Source: an uncultured Bacteroidales bacterium
Lineage (GTDB): Bacteria > Bacteroidota > Bacteroidia > Bacteroidales > UBA932
DNA: 64,000 bases
Reading direction: 5' to 3'
Assembly (NCBI GenBank): GCA_944326365.1
Contig: CALVDR010000009.1
Coordinates: 18,665 to 82,664 of the forward strand
The notes under the pieces were generated by a model. It had not been told where the DNA came from and ran no database searches. It worked only from the letters and a program-made list of their open reading frames with translations. Positions 45,146 through 54,077 of the stretch are shown in pieces. Positions within the stretch are counted from its first letter, which is position 1. Each line of letters opens with the position of its first letter. Made by a program: the position numbers and the translations under genes.

Positions 45146-45211
45146 TCATAAATTCATGTGATTTCGATGAATAATTTGGGAGAATTGATGTCACCTTATT
45201 GTTAGAATTGT

Positions 45212-45219
45212 TAAATTTG
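45212..45219 (+). promoter_or_regulatory. Promoter -7 box for sufS-sufE-sufT-folK
   Basis: TAAATTTG matches TAnnTTTG, about 50 bp upstream of the sufS ATG and divergent from ruvA. Confidence 0.5.
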
Positions 45220-45268
45220 CGCGCTTCGTTGATAATCCGTCAATCAGACGTTTTAAAAAGGAATTAAT

Positions 45269-46495
45269 ATGCGTCCTGAAGATTTAAGAAAAGAATTTCC
45301 GGCTCTGGACAGGAAAGTGTACGGGAAAAATCTCGTATACTTTGACAATGCCGCCACTATCCAGAGGCCGCAGGCCGTACTGGACCTGTGGGACAGTCTC
45401 GCCGGAAATTCTAATGCAAATATTCATCGCGCCGTACATAAAATGGCAGATGAAGCTACTGAAGCTTACGAGCAGGCACGGCTTGCAGTCAAGGATTTCA
45501 TCAATGCGTCTTCACGCGAAGAGATAGTGTTTACTTCCGGAGCTACGGCATCAGTGAATCTGGTGGCTTATTCTTTCGGTGAAAAATATGTCGGAGAAGG
45601 TGATGAAATCATAGTGACCGAATGTGAGCATCATTCCGACATCATTCCGTGGCAGCTGATGTGCGGCAGGAAAAATGCGGTTCTGAAAGTTCTTCCTGTA
45701 GATGATTCGGGACATCTGAAGCTGGATGAACTTGAAAATCTCATCACACCGAAAACAAGACTTCTGGCTGTAACCCATATTTCGAATGTACTCGGACTTG
45801 TGAATCCTGTAGAGAAAATAGTGGAAATATGCCATTCGAAAGGTGTGAAAGTGCTCGTGGACGGGGCACAGGGGATAGTGCATTCGAAAGTCGATGTCCA
45901 GAGTATAGGCTGTGATTTTTATGTGTTTTCCGGGCATAAGGTTTATGCGACGCCGGGGACTGGAGTGCTTTACGGCAAGAAGGAAATTCTGGATGAGATG
46001 CCACCTTTCATGGGCGGGGGAGAGATGGTAGGCACGGTGAAGTTTTCCGGAACCACATATGCTCCGCTGCCTCTGAAATTCGAAGCCGGTACGCAGAACT
46101 TTACAGGCATCGCTACATTGAAGCCTGCCCTTGAGCTGGCTTCAGTCATCAGCAATGACAGCGAATTGCAGAAGTCGTGTGATGAAGTACGGGATCGTCT
46201 TTATGACGGACTTCAGAAAGTGGAAGGGCTCAGACTTTTCGGAACTACAACGGATATGGAAGAAAAGATTCCGTTGTTTTCGTTCTGCATAAAAGGTGTC
46301 CACCATGAGGATCTGGCATTGATCCTCGACAAGATGGGCATAGCTGTCAGATCAGGTCAGATGTGTGCGGAGCCTCTTATGGACAGGTTCGGTGTATCAG
46401 GAATGCTCAGGGTATCGCTGGCTCCGTACAATACGATGGAAGAAGCTGCGTATTTTATGGAATCCCTGAAAAAGGCTGTGAATATGTTGAGATAA
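45269..46495 (+). CDS. sufS: Cysteine desulfurase SufS
   Basis: 408 residues, class II (SufS-type) desulfurase. YFDNAATIQRPQAVLD at the N-terminus, the PLP-binding VFSGHKVYATPGTGVLYG (Lys near 225), and active-site Cys in RSGQMCAEPLMDRFG near residue 370. It releases sulfur from cysteine as a persulfide for Fe-S cluster building and hands it to SufE, encoded 22 bp downstream. The scaffold genes sufBCD, often next to sufS, are not in the window. Confidence 0.96.
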   Translation: MRPEDLRKEFPALDRKVYGKNLVYFDNAATIQRPQAVLDLWDSLAGNSNANIHRAVHKMADEATEAYEQARLAVKDFINASSREEIVFTSGATASVNLVAYSFGEKYVGEGDEIIVTECEHHSDIIPWQLMCGRKNAVLKVLPVDDSGHLKLDELENLITPKTRLLAVTHISNVLGLVNPVEKIVEICHSKGVKVLVDGAQGIVHSKVDVQSIGCDFYVFSGHKVYATPGTGVLYGKKEILDEMPPFMGGGEMVGTVKFSGTTYAPLPLKFEAGTQNFTGIATLKPALELASVISNDSELQKSCDEVRDRLYDGLQKVEGLRLFGTTTDMEEKIPLFSFCIKGVHHEDLALILDKMGIAVRSGQMCAEPLMDRFGVSGMLRVSLAPYNTMEEAAYFMESLKKAVNMLR

Positions 46496-46517
46496 CGCCC
46501 GAGAGCGGATTCAGATA

Positions 46518-46955
46518 ATGACATTTATGGATATGGAAAAGGAAAAGTCACTGCAAGATATTGAAAATGAAATAGTTAATGAGTTTTCTATTTTTGATGA
46601 CTGGTTGGACAAATATGAATATATCATAGAGTTGGGCAAGTCTCTGGAGGAGTATCCTGAAGACAGAAAAACAGATGATAAACTGGTAAAAGGCTGTCAG
46701 TCAAGAGTATGGATTGATTTTAAAGTCGAGGACGGAAAAATTTTCTTCAATGCTGACAGCGATGCCATCATTACGAAAGGAATCATCTCGCTTCTGGTCC
46801 GGATTTATTCCGGAAGGACGCCGCAGGAGATATTGTCTTCCGATTTCTCTGTAGTGGAGAAAATAGGGCTGAAGGAAAATCTTTCACCGACGAGGGCAAA
46901 CGGTCTTGTTTCGATGATTCAGATGATACGCGAGATAGCTGCAAGGAATATTTGA
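46518..46955 (+). CDS. sufE: Sulfur acceptor protein SufE
   Basis: 145 residues from the first ATG at 46518; ATGs at 46527 and 46533 are also possible. SufE features: FSIFDDWLDKYEYIIELGKSL, the Cys acceptor loop LVKGCQSRVWI (Cys near residue 59), and DADSDAIITKG-like FNADSDAIITKGIISLLV. It accepts the persulfide from SufS and stimulates it. Confidence 0.94.
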   Translation: MTFMDMEKEKSLQDIENEIVNEFSIFDDWLDKYEYIIELGKSLEEYPEDRKTDDKLVKGCQSRVWIDFKVEDGKIFFNADSDAIITKGIISLLVRIYSGRTPQEILSSDFSVVEKIGLKENLSPTRANGLVSMIQMIREIAARNI

Positions 46956-46959
46956 TCAG

Positions 46960-47319
46960 ATGGAAATGTTTGGTTTTTTCAAAAAGAAAAAGGCACCCGA
47001 AGATAAGGAGAAGAAAATGGCACTTGAGAGGGATATTATAATGGCACTCAGGCAGGTATATGATCCGGAAATTCCAGTCAATGTCTATGATCTGGGACTG
47101 ATTTACGAACTAAAGGTCGATGATGACCATAATGTCTATATCCAGATGACACTTACTGCACCCAATTGTCCTATGGCTGATTTTGTAGTGGATACGGTAA
47201 AGGCTGCAGTGGAGGACGTTCCTGGAGTGGTGAGCGTGAAGGTGGATCTGGTTTTCGAACCTGTATGGGACAAGAGCCGGATGTCCGAAGAGGCTTTGGT
47301 AGAGCTTGGTCTTGACTGA
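46960..47319 (+). CDS. SUF-associated MIP18/DUF59 protein (SufT-like)
   Basis: 119 residues. A lysine-rich start (FFKKKKAPEDKEKK) is followed by the MIP18 domain: DIIMALRQVYDPEIPVNVYDLGLIYEL, LTAPNCPMADFV (conserved Cys) and VKVDLVFEPVWDKSRMSEEA. Such proteins help deliver Fe-S clusters to targets. The gene is 4 bp after sufE, in the suf operon. Confidence 0.9.
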   Translation: MEMFGFFKKKKAPEDKEKKMALERDIIMALRQVYDPEIPVNVYDLGLIYELKVDDDHNVYIQMTLTAPNCPMADFVVDTVKAAVEDVPGVVSVKVDLVFEPVWDKSRMSEEALVELGLD

Positions 47320-47327
47320 TAGGCATG

Positions 47328-47786
47328 ATGGACGAGGTAGACGTATATTTAGGGCTTGGAACCAATCTCGGGGACAGGGAGGCGAATCTGCAGAAAGCCC
47401 TGGCTTTTCTCGATGAGGCTTTCGGAACCCGATATTCGTCATTGTCCGGTTTTCATGAAACCGAGCCATGGGGATTCGAAAGTTCGGAGCGTTTTCTTAA
47501 CGCGGCGGTCAAATATGTGCTTTCCGTTCCTCGTGGAACATCACAGTCGGCATTTTCCAGACATATTCTGGATATATGCAAATGTGTAGAACGCACAATG
47601 GGCCGCACAGGTCTTCCTGAATATACGTCCGATGGCAGAAGAGTCTATCATTCCAGAATCATCGATATAGATATTCTGCTCATCGGTGACTGGCACGTGA
47701 ACGAGACTGACTTGAAAATACCTCATCCGCTGATGCGGGAAAGGGATTTTGTCATGGTACCGTTGTCGGAAATCCTGCAGGAGTAG
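47328..47786 (+). CDS. folK: 6-hydroxymethyl-7,8-dihydropterin pyrophosphokinase (FolK)
   Basis: 152 residues from the second of two adjacent ATGs (47325/47328). Motifs: LGLGTNLGDREANLQKAL, SGFHETEPWGFESSERFLN, and RIIDIDILLIGD with IPHPLMRERDFVMVPLSEI at the end. It makes the pyrophosphorylated pterin for folate synthesis. Stop-to-start spacing to the suf genes is about 8 bp, so it seems cotranscribed. A segment VPRGTSQS around residue 67 is encoded by a near-match to the parS palindrome. Confidence 0.92.
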   Translation: MDEVDVYLGLGTNLGDREANLQKALAFLDEAFGTRYSSLSGFHETEPWGFESSERFLNAAVKYVLSVPRGTSQSAFSRHILDICKCVERTMGRTGLPEYTSDGRRVYHSRIIDIDILLIGDWHVNETDLKIPHPLMRERDFVMVPLSEILQE

Positions 47787-47844
47787 TTTTATTTCACGGT
47801 GATTTTCATGGGAATTTGCCGTGGGATTATTGGAAGAATATTGT

Positions 47845-47986
47845 TATTTTTGCGGATTGTCTGCCGATTACAGACAATCCGGCATTGCCTTCAGGCAGGG
47901 TGGAAAAAACTCGGGAGGTATTGTTGGGATAACGACATTGCCGTAAGGCGGATAAATGGAAATTAATTGATAAAATATAGAAAATT
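47845..47986 (+). promoter_or_regulatory. glyS promoter and structured leader
   Basis: TATTTTTG (47845-47852) is a -7 box. The presumed transcript begins within a hairpin, GGATTGTCTG (47854-47863) with CAGACAATCC (47871-47880), followed by two small stems (GCCTtcAGGC near 47886 and TTGCCgtaaGGC near 47938). The leader of about 125 nt is long for this window. No riboswitch or T-box class could be recognised. Confidence 0.45.
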
Positions 47987-49528
47987 ATGACTCAGGACGA
48001 ACTTTTCAAGACACTGGTCGCTCATTGCAAGGAATACGGTTTCATATTTCCTTCCAGCGAGATTTATGACGGTCTTGCAGCCGTTTACGATTACGGCCAG
48101 ATGGGTGTGGAGCTGAAGAACAATATCAAGAGGTATTGGTGGGAGGCTATGGTGAGACTTCACGAGAATATCGTGGGTATTGATTCATGTATCTTCATGC
48201 ATCCTCGAATCTGGGAGGCTTCAGGTCATGTGGGGGCTTTCAACGACCCTCTGATCGACAACAAGGATTCGAAGAAAAGATACAGGGCAGATGTCCTGAT
48301 CGAAGATTACATAGCCAAGCTGGAGGAGAAGATAAACAAGGAGGTGGAGAAGGCCAGGAAAAAATTCGGAGAGGCTTTCGACGAGGCTAAGTTCCGCGAA
48401 ACGAATCCTAATGTGCTCCGTAATCAGACGAAGATAGACGAGGTCAAGAAGAGAATGGCGGATGCCCTGAATGCGAACGACCTTGCCGAACTCAGACAGA
48501 TCATCATCGACTGCGAGATCGTATGTCCGATTTCAGGTACGAAGAACTGGACGGAAGTGCGCCAGTTCAACCTCATGTTCAGCACCCAGCTGGGAAATAC
48601 TTCAGATGACACGAATGTGATTTATCTGCGTCCTGAAACTGCACAGGGTATCTTCGTGAACTATCTGAACGTACAGAAGACCGGAAGGATGAAGATTCCG
48701 TTCGGTATAGCGCAGATAGGAAAGGCTTTCAGAAACGAGATAGTGGCCCGTCAGTTCATTTTCAGGATGAGGGAGTTCGAGCAGATGGAAATGCAGTTCT
48801 TCATCAAGCCGGGTACTGAGCTGGACTGGTTCAAGACATGGAAACAGAACCGTCTTGCATGGCATGAGGCTCTGGGAATGGGTGACGGAAACTACAGGTT
48901 CCACGACCACGAGAAGCTGGCCCACTATGCAAATGCCGCCACTGATATAGAGTTCAATTTCCCGTTCGGATTCAAGGAACTGGAGGGTATTCATTCCAGA
49001 ACGGATTTCGACCTGGGAAATCACCAGAAGTTCTCAGGCAAGAAGATCCAGTATTTCGATCCTGAAACAGGGGAGAGCTACACTCCGTATGTCATAGAGA
49101 CTTCCATCGGAGTGGACAGAATGGTGCTGGCTGTACTTTCGCATTCGCTGAAGGAAGAGACTCTGGAAAACGGGGAGAAAAGGACTGTGCTGAGCATTCC
49201 TGCCCCGCTGGCTCCGGTGAAGGTAGCAGTGCTTCCGCTTCTGAAGAAAGACGGGCTGCCTGAGCTTGCCCAGACGATCATGGATGAGCTGAAATATGAT
49301 TTCAACTGCCAGTATGACGAGAAGGACAGCATCGGAAAGAGATACCGCCGTCAGGATGCCATAGGTACTCCGTTCTGCGTCACGGTCGATCATGATTCAC
49401 TGAACGACCACTGCGTGACTATCCGTCACCGCGATACCATGGCCCAGGAAAGGGTGAAGATCGAAGACCTGCACAGGATCATAAACGATCAGGTAAGCAT
49501 GTCCTCGCTTCTGAAGAAACTGAAATAA
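47987..49528 (+). CDS. glyS: Glycyl-tRNA synthetase, single-chain dimeric type
   Basis: 513 residues, class II synthetase of the eukaryotic/archaeal type (not the alpha2-beta2 form). SEIYDGLAAVYDYGQMGVELKNNIKRYWW at the start, the motif 2 region FGIAQIGKAFRNEIVARQFIFRMREFEQMEMQFF, motif 3 ETSIGVDRMVLAVLSH, and a C-terminal anticodon-binding domain (LAPVKVAVLPLLKKDGLPELAQ). An insert of about 80 charged residues (about 100-180) follows the first core part. Own promoter and terminator. Confidence 0.96.
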   Translation: MTQDELFKTLVAHCKEYGFIFPSSEIYDGLAAVYDYGQMGVELKNNIKRYWWEAMVRLHENIVGIDSCIFMHPRIWEASGHVGAFNDPLIDNKDSKKRYRADVLIEDYIAKLEEKINKEVEKARKKFGEAFDEAKFRETNPNVLRNQTKIDEVKKRMADALNANDLAELRQIIIDCEIVCPISGTKNWTEVRQFNLMFSTQLGNTSDDTNVIYLRPETAQGIFVNYLNVQKTGRMKIPFGIAQIGKAFRNEIVARQFIFRMREFEQMEMQFFIKPGTELDWFKTWKQNRLAWHEALGMGDGNYRFHDHEKLAHYANAATDIEFNFPFGFKELEGIHSRTDFDLGNHQKFSGKKIQYFDPETGESYTPYVIETSIGVDRMVLAVLSHSLKEETLENGEKRTVLSIPAPLAPVKVAVLPLLKKDGLPELAQTIMDELKYDFNCQYDEKDSIGKRYRRQDAIGTPFCVTVDHDSLNDHCVTIRHRDTMAQERVKIEDLHRIINDQVSMSSLLKKLK

Positions 49529-49553
49529 CCGGAAATTTCCATAAGAACATAAG

Positions 49554-49588
49554 GGACTGGTTAAAAATGAAAAACCAGTCCTTTTTTT
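49554..49588 (+). terminator. Terminator of glyS
   Basis: GGACTGGTT (49554-49562) pairs with AACCAGTCC (49573-49581), followed by seven T. Confidence 0.9.
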
Positions 49589-49668
49589 GCAATTGGTATC
49601 TCCCTTTTTCTTCAATATGCTGTCAGAGGGTGAACACCGCAAGATGCCTACATTTTGAAAATCGTGCA

Positions 49669-49872
49669 ATGAAAAAGTCTGTCCTGCATATAATTTTCCC
49701 TGTATTGTTTATAGCTGCCGCGGCAGTATCATGCTCTGATCGCACTACTCTTATGCAGCTGGAATCCGTGGCAGCGTATGTCGGTGAGGAACCTGCGCAG
49801 GCGCTGTCTGAGCTGGATTCACTGCATACAGGCAATATAGGCATGCATATAGGAATTTCTTACAATTTCTGA
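49669..49872 (+). CDS. Small putative lipoprotein, possibly a truncated fragment
   Basis: 67 residues from the ATG at 49669; a longer in-frame reading would include the glyS terminator and is rejected. A signal with lipobox-like AAVSC (Cys near residue 22) is followed by LMQLESVAAYVGEEPAQALSELDSLH. That stretch resembles the start of long Bacteroidota TPR lipoproteins, where many helices normally follow. Here the frame stops 17 codons later, so this may be the remnant of a larger gene. No homologous continuation was noticed in the next 200 bp. Confidence 0.4.
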   Translation: MKKSVLHIIFPVLFIAAAAVSCSDRTTLMQLESVAAYVGEEPAQALSELDSLHTGNIGMHIGISYNF

Positions 49873-50052
49873 AAATCATGACGTCCCGGACCGGGAAATC
49901 AAGGAATCCGTTCAACCTGCAAGTGAATCTTCCTTTCCAGTCCGGGATATTCCTTTTAAGGAATTCACGAGATTTTGTTCCGGACTGATTCCGGGAGAGG
50001 GCGGATTAGAAATGTTAAGGAAATAATAATAAATTATTAAAAATTTTTTGCG

Positions 50053-50060
50053 TATTTTTG
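50053..50060 (+). promoter_or_regulatory. Promoter -7 box for the Na/Pi cotransporter operon
   Basis: TATTTTTG matches TAnnTTTG, 36 bp upstream of the ATG at 50097. The 220 bp upstream (49873-50050) hold no other recognised element. Confidence 0.5.
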
Positions 50061-50096
50061 CCGGAGCTTTGCAATCGCAACTATAACCGCCATTAT

Positions 50097-51839
50097 ATGC
50101 AAATATTTCTTCAAATCTTTACCCTTCTGGGTGCTCTGGGAATGTTCCTCTACGGAATGACTCTCATGAGCGAAGGTCTTCAGAAGGCTGCGGGAGACAG
50201 GCTGAGGTCATTTTTGGCTTCCATGACATCCACTCCGCTGAAACAGGTGCTTACAGGACTCGGGATCACGGCTGTCATACAGTCTTCAAGCGCGACTACG
50301 GTGATGGTAGTCAGCTTCGTGAACGCAGGACTGCTTTCACTCGCCAATGCCATCGGTGTGATAATGGGTGCCAATATAGGTACTACGGTCACTGCCTGGC
50401 TCATTTCCATTCTCGGTTTCACAGTAGACATAGCCTCGCTCTCCATCCCTCTGATGGCCGTAGGTTTCGTCTTCTTCGTGGCCAAGAAAAGCAAGAACAA
50501 GAGTATCGGAGAATTCATCATCGGTTTCGCACTCCTTTTCCTCGGTCTGAATTTCCTGAAGAATTCGGTGCCTGACCTGAACCAGTCTCCGGAAGTGCTT
50601 TCATTCCTGCAGCACTGGTCCGGCTTCGGCTACGGCTCCGTACTGATATTCGTACTCATAGGAACATTGCTGACCATCGTCCTCCAGTCTTCAAGTGCTA
50701 CGATGGCATTGACTTTGGTCATGGTAAATGCCGGCTGGATTCCGTTCGATATAGCGACGGCGATGGTGCTGGGCGAGAATATAGGAACGACGATCACCGC
50801 AAACATTGCGGCAGCAGTGGCGAATGTGTCGGCCAAGCGTGCGGCGAGGGCGCATACGGTATTCAACGTCTTCGGTGTCATCTGGGTGCTGATACTGTAC
50901 AGACCGTTCCTGAAACTGATAGGGATAATAGTCGAAGCTATGGGATATCCGAATCCGATGACATCAAGTTTTGCTGATGCGGAGCAAGGATCAGCTGAAT
51001 ATATGGCTCTGCAGACATCTGCCCTTTACGGTGTATCCATGCTGCACACACTGTTCAACACCATCAACACCTGCATCCTGATATGGTTCGTGCCTGTCAT
51101 AGAGAAGCTCGTGACATGGATGGTGAAGAATCCTGAGGGAGACGAAGAGACATTCAGACTCAGATTCATACAGGGCGGACCTCTCAGCACCGCCGAACTT
51201 TCCCTGGATGAGGCCAAGCAGGAAATCGTGCATTTCGCAGAGGTATGCCACAAGGGCTTCGGCTATGTACGGCAGGCCATAAACGAAACAGACAAGGACA
51301 AGTTCGAGGAACTGGACCAGAAGCTCGTCAAATATGAGGAGATCACAGACAGGATAGAGTTCGAGATAGCTTCATACCTGAACGAAGTGTCCAAGTCCGA
51401 AATCAGCGAGGAGTCAGGCGCCCGTATCAAGGCCATGTACAAGATCATAGGTGAAATGGAGAGTCTCGGTGATTCGGGAGAAGCCATAGCGAGGATGCTG
51501 CAGCGTAAGAATGTCCATGGCAAGACATTTGATGAGGCCATGCTCCGACGGCTGAACAAGATGATGGATCTGGTCGAGAATGCTTATCAGGCCATGATAG
51601 AGAACCTGAAGAAGCGCTATGCCGACCTGACTGACATCTCGAACGCCACGGATTCCGAAATCCAGATCAACGAATACAGGAACGCGCTCAGAGAGGAGCA
51701 TATAGTGAATCTCGAAAGCAACAGCTACAACTATCAGACAGGCGTGTTCTACATGGATATCGTATCCGAGCTTGAGAAGATGGGCGATTTCATCATCAAC
51801 ATTTCACAGGCAGAACTGTCCGTCGCCAGCGAAAAATGA
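50097..51839 (+). CDS. Na+/phosphate cotransporter family protein with PhoU-like domain
   Basis: 580 residues from the ATG at 50097; the upstream TTG reading is rejected because it begins inside the promoter. Two inverted membrane repeats each carry the family QSSSAT motif (QSSSATTVMVVSF near residue 62 and QSSSATMALTLVM near 204), with GANIGTTVTAW and GENIGTTITAN after them. From about 370 a helical PhoU-like domain follows (FAEVCHKGFGYVRQAINETD). Imports phosphate with sodium across the inner membrane. The last four bases overlap the next gene (ATGA). Confidence 0.92.
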   Translation: MQIFLQIFTLLGALGMFLYGMTLMSEGLQKAAGDRLRSFLASMTSTPLKQVLTGLGITAVIQSSSATTVMVVSFVNAGLLSLANAIGVIMGANIGTTVTAWLISILGFTVDIASLSIPLMAVGFVFFVAKKSKNKSIGEFIIGFALLFLGLNFLKNSVPDLNQSPEVLSFLQHWSGFGYGSVLIFVLIGTLLTIVLQSSSATMALTLVMVNAGWIPFDIATAMVLGENIGTTITANIAAAVANVSAKRAARAHTVFNVFGVIWVLILYRPFLKLIGIIVEAMGYPNPMTSSFADAEQGSAEYMALQTSALYGVSMLHTLFNTINTCILIWFVPVIEKLVTWMVKNPEGDEETFRLRFIQGGPLSTAELSLDEAKQEIVHFAEVCHKGFGYVRQAINETDKDKFEELDQKLVKYEEITDRIEFEIASYLNEVSKSEISEESGARIKAMYKIIGEMESLGDSGEAIARMLQRKNVHGKTFDEAMLRRLNKMMDLVENAYQAMIENLKKRYADLTDISNATDSEIQINEYRNALREEHIVNLESNSYNYQTGVFYMDIVSELEKMGDFIINISQAELSVASEK

Positions 51840-52789
51840 AAAAAGGACTGATTTTTTCCATTATTGTCCTGACCTCTGTCTCGTGCGGACAGAGGCAGGA
51901 CAATGCTTTTGAACCTAGACCGTTTCCGCAGGTTTCCGTCCCGTCGATGATGACTGACGGTCAGGAGGCCGCATCGTTTATGGCAGAATATTACTGGGAT
52001 GAATTTACTGATTCAGGAGAACTCTATCCATGTGACAGCGTTCTGGTAAACGGTGTGAAGAAAGGTGAACTGGAACAGGCGTATGCGAACTGGCTTGCCA
52101 TTCTGGACATGGTCCCTCATGCAGAGGCTGTGTCGGCTGTGGAAAGGCTTTTTTCAAGAATATCAGCCATGGAGGGCAAAGATACGTCTTCCACTGTTTT
52201 CGAAGTCATTTCGGACATGACGGGCAAGTATCTGTACGATCCGAATTCCCCGTTCAGGAACGAGGATTTTTATCTGCCTTTCGTGAAAGGGCTTTCACAG
52301 AGTGCTTTCGTTTCTGAAGAGATGAAACCCGGATATGAATACGACGCGCAGATGTGCGCTCTGAACCAGGTGGGGACGAAGGCTGCCGATTTCGTGTTCT
52401 GTGACAGGAACGGCAGGAGATATTCACTGTATGGCATACGGGCCGACCATGTCATTCTTTTTTTCAGCAATCCCGGATGTACGGCGTGCAAGCAGATCAT
52501 AGACGAACTGAATTCCAGTCCGCGCGTGTCGCAGATGCTTTCTGACGGCAGTCTGGCTGTCCTGAATATCTATATCGACTCGGACCTGGCAGAATGGCGA
52601 AAATACATGCCTATATATCCTGACAGCTGGTACAACGGCTATGACCCCGATTTCGTCATCCGGACGGATGTGCTGTATAATGTCAGGGCTATCCCGTCCC
52701 TTTATCTTCTGGATCGCGACAAGACCGTCCTGATGAAAGACGTTCCGCAGGAGAAACTGTTCTATTGGCTTCAGAATATTCCTTCATGA
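51836..52789 (+). CDS. Thioredoxin-like lipoprotein (DUF5106-type)
   Basis: 317 residues. Lipoprotein signal with LTSVSC (Cys near residue 17). The middle part (MAEYYWDEFTDSGELYPCDS, DMTGKYLYDPNSPFRNEDFYLPF) fits DUF5106. A C-terminal thioredoxin fold at about 190-317 has CTAC in LFFSNPGCTACKQIIDEL, and the cis-Pro region YNVRAIPSLYLLDRDK. It is a periplasmic thiol-disulfide protein, probably for repair or isomerisation. Start overlaps the transporter stop by four bases. Confidence 0.85.
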   Translation: MKKGLIFSIIVLTSVSCGQRQDNAFEPRPFPQVSVPSMMTDGQEAASFMAEYYWDEFTDSGELYPCDSVLVNGVKKGELEQAYANWLAILDMVPHAEAVSAVERLFSRISAMEGKDTSSTVFEVISDMTGKYLYDPNSPFRNEDFYLPFVKGLSQSAFVSEEMKPGYEYDAQMCALNQVGTKAADFVFCDRNGRRYSLYGIRADHVILFFSNPGCTACKQIIDELNSSPRVSQMLSDGSLAVLNIYIDSDLAEWRKYMPIYPDSWYNGYDPDFVIRTDVLYNVRAIPSLYLLDRDKTVLMKDVPQEKLFYWLQNIPS

Positions 52790-52952
52790 TACCGTTTTGT
52801 CCGGTTTCTACAGGAAGATTGTCATATATGCTGGAAGATACAGCACATCCCCTTCTTTGCGCAGGTCTTTCGTATAGATCAGATACTTGTTCTTTTACAC
52901 GAATCTCAAAATGTTTTCACCGAAAAGTTCCGTCAGTTTCATGTTAATTTTA

Positions 52953-52977
52953 TAAATTTGTTGGTTCGGAGAACCAA
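52953..52977 (+). promoter_or_regulatory. galM promoter with palindrome at the transcription start
   Basis: TAAATTTG (52953-52960) is a -7 box and is followed at once by TTGGTTC-GGA-GAACCAA (52961-52977), a perfect 7-bp inverted repeat covering the expected start point. A repressor site is possible. Confidence 0.45.
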
Positions 52978-52991
52978 TAAGTTTGTAGAAA

Positions 52992-54044
52992 ATGAAAATA
53001 GAAAAGAAAGTCTGGGGTACGGCCCCTTGCGGAAAGGAAATCCATAAATATACCATCACAAATGCTTCCGGAGCATATGTGGAACTGTCGGAAGTCGGTG
53101 CGGGAATAGTCTCTGTCGTGGTGCCTGACAGGGAAGGACATCTTTCGGATGTGGCATTGGGCTATAAGGATGCCCTCAGTTATTTCGGAGACGGTCCGTG
53201 CATGGGCAAGGTGCCGGGACGTTTTGCGAACAGGATAGCGAAGGGTCATTTCACTCTGGACGGAAAAGAGTATGAACTGCCGGTGAACAACGGTCCCAAT
53301 CATCTCCACGGAGGACCGGAAGGTTTCCAGAATCAGGTATGGGAAAGCCGGGAGAAGGACGGTGGCGTGGAGTTCATGTACTATTCACAGGACGGAGAGA
53401 TGGGGTATCCAGGAGCATTGAAAGCTGTAGCCAGATATGAATGGTCTGAGGAAAACGAACTGACTCTCATCCTCACTGCAGAGTCGGATGCCCCGACAGT
53501 GGTGAATCTTACCAATCATGCGTATTTCAATCTGAACGGGGAAGGCAACGGAGACATCCTCGGTCATGAGCTTCTGCTCAATGCTTCCGAATATCTTCCT
53601 ACGGATGACACCCTGATACCTCTCGGGAACAGTGAGGACGTGGCTGGTTCTCCTATGGATTTCGTGAATCCGAAACCTATAGGCAGGGATATCAATGAAG
53701 ATTTTCCTGCCCTGAAGTACGGTAAAGGTTACGACAACTGCTGGGTCATAGACGGCAGTCCCGAAGAGTCCGTCCGGTTCGCTGCCGAGCTTTATGCTCC
53801 TGAAAGCGGCAGGGTCCTTCAGGTCTATACTACCCAGCCGGGAGTGCAGGTCTATACAGGGAACTGGCTGGACGGCTGTCCTGAGGGAAAATGCGGAAGA
53901 AGCTACAGGGACTATGAAGGCGTTGCCATAGAGTGCCAGAGATTCCCGGATACTCCGAACAAGCCTGACTATCCTTCCGCAGTCCTGCGTCCGGGAGAAT
54001 CCTATCGTGAAGCCATAGTCTTCTCTTTCGGGGTCCGCAAATAA
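52992..54044 (+). CDS. galM: Aldose 1-epimerase (galactose mutarotase)
   Basis: 350 residues, beta-sandwich mutarotase. Conserved parts: GRFANRIAKGHFTLDGKEYELPVNNGPNHLHGG (substrate His), VVNLTNHAYFNLNGEGNGDILGHELLL (catalytic His), and the catalytic Glu region YEGVAIECQRFPDTPNKPDYPS. Interconverts alpha and beta anomers of galactose or glucose. No signal peptide is evident, so it is cytoplasmic. Confidence 0.94.
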   Translation: MKIEKKVWGTAPCGKEIHKYTITNASGAYVELSEVGAGIVSVVVPDREGHLSDVALGYKDALSYFGDGPCMGKVPGRFANRIAKGHFTLDGKEYELPVNNGPNHLHGGPEGFQNQVWESREKDGGVEFMYYSQDGEMGYPGALKAVARYEWSEENELTLILTAESDAPTVVNLTNHAYFNLNGEGNGDILGHELLLNASEYLPTDDTLIPLGNSEDVAGSPMDFVNPKPIGRDINEDFPALKYGKGYDNCWVIDGSPEESVRFAAELYAPESGRVLQVYTTQPGVQVYTGNWLDGCPEGKCGRSYRDYEGVAIECQRFPDTPNKPDYPSAVLRPGESYREAIVFSFGVRK

Positions 54045-54077
54045 AGGTCCGGTATCTGTTTGTCAAAACGAGTCTTT

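Noticed and set aside
47800..47986. T-box or glycine riboswitch before glyS
   Set aside because: GGGTGG is present but not the full T-box sequence, there is no terminator/antiterminator pair, and no glycine aptamer core was recognised.
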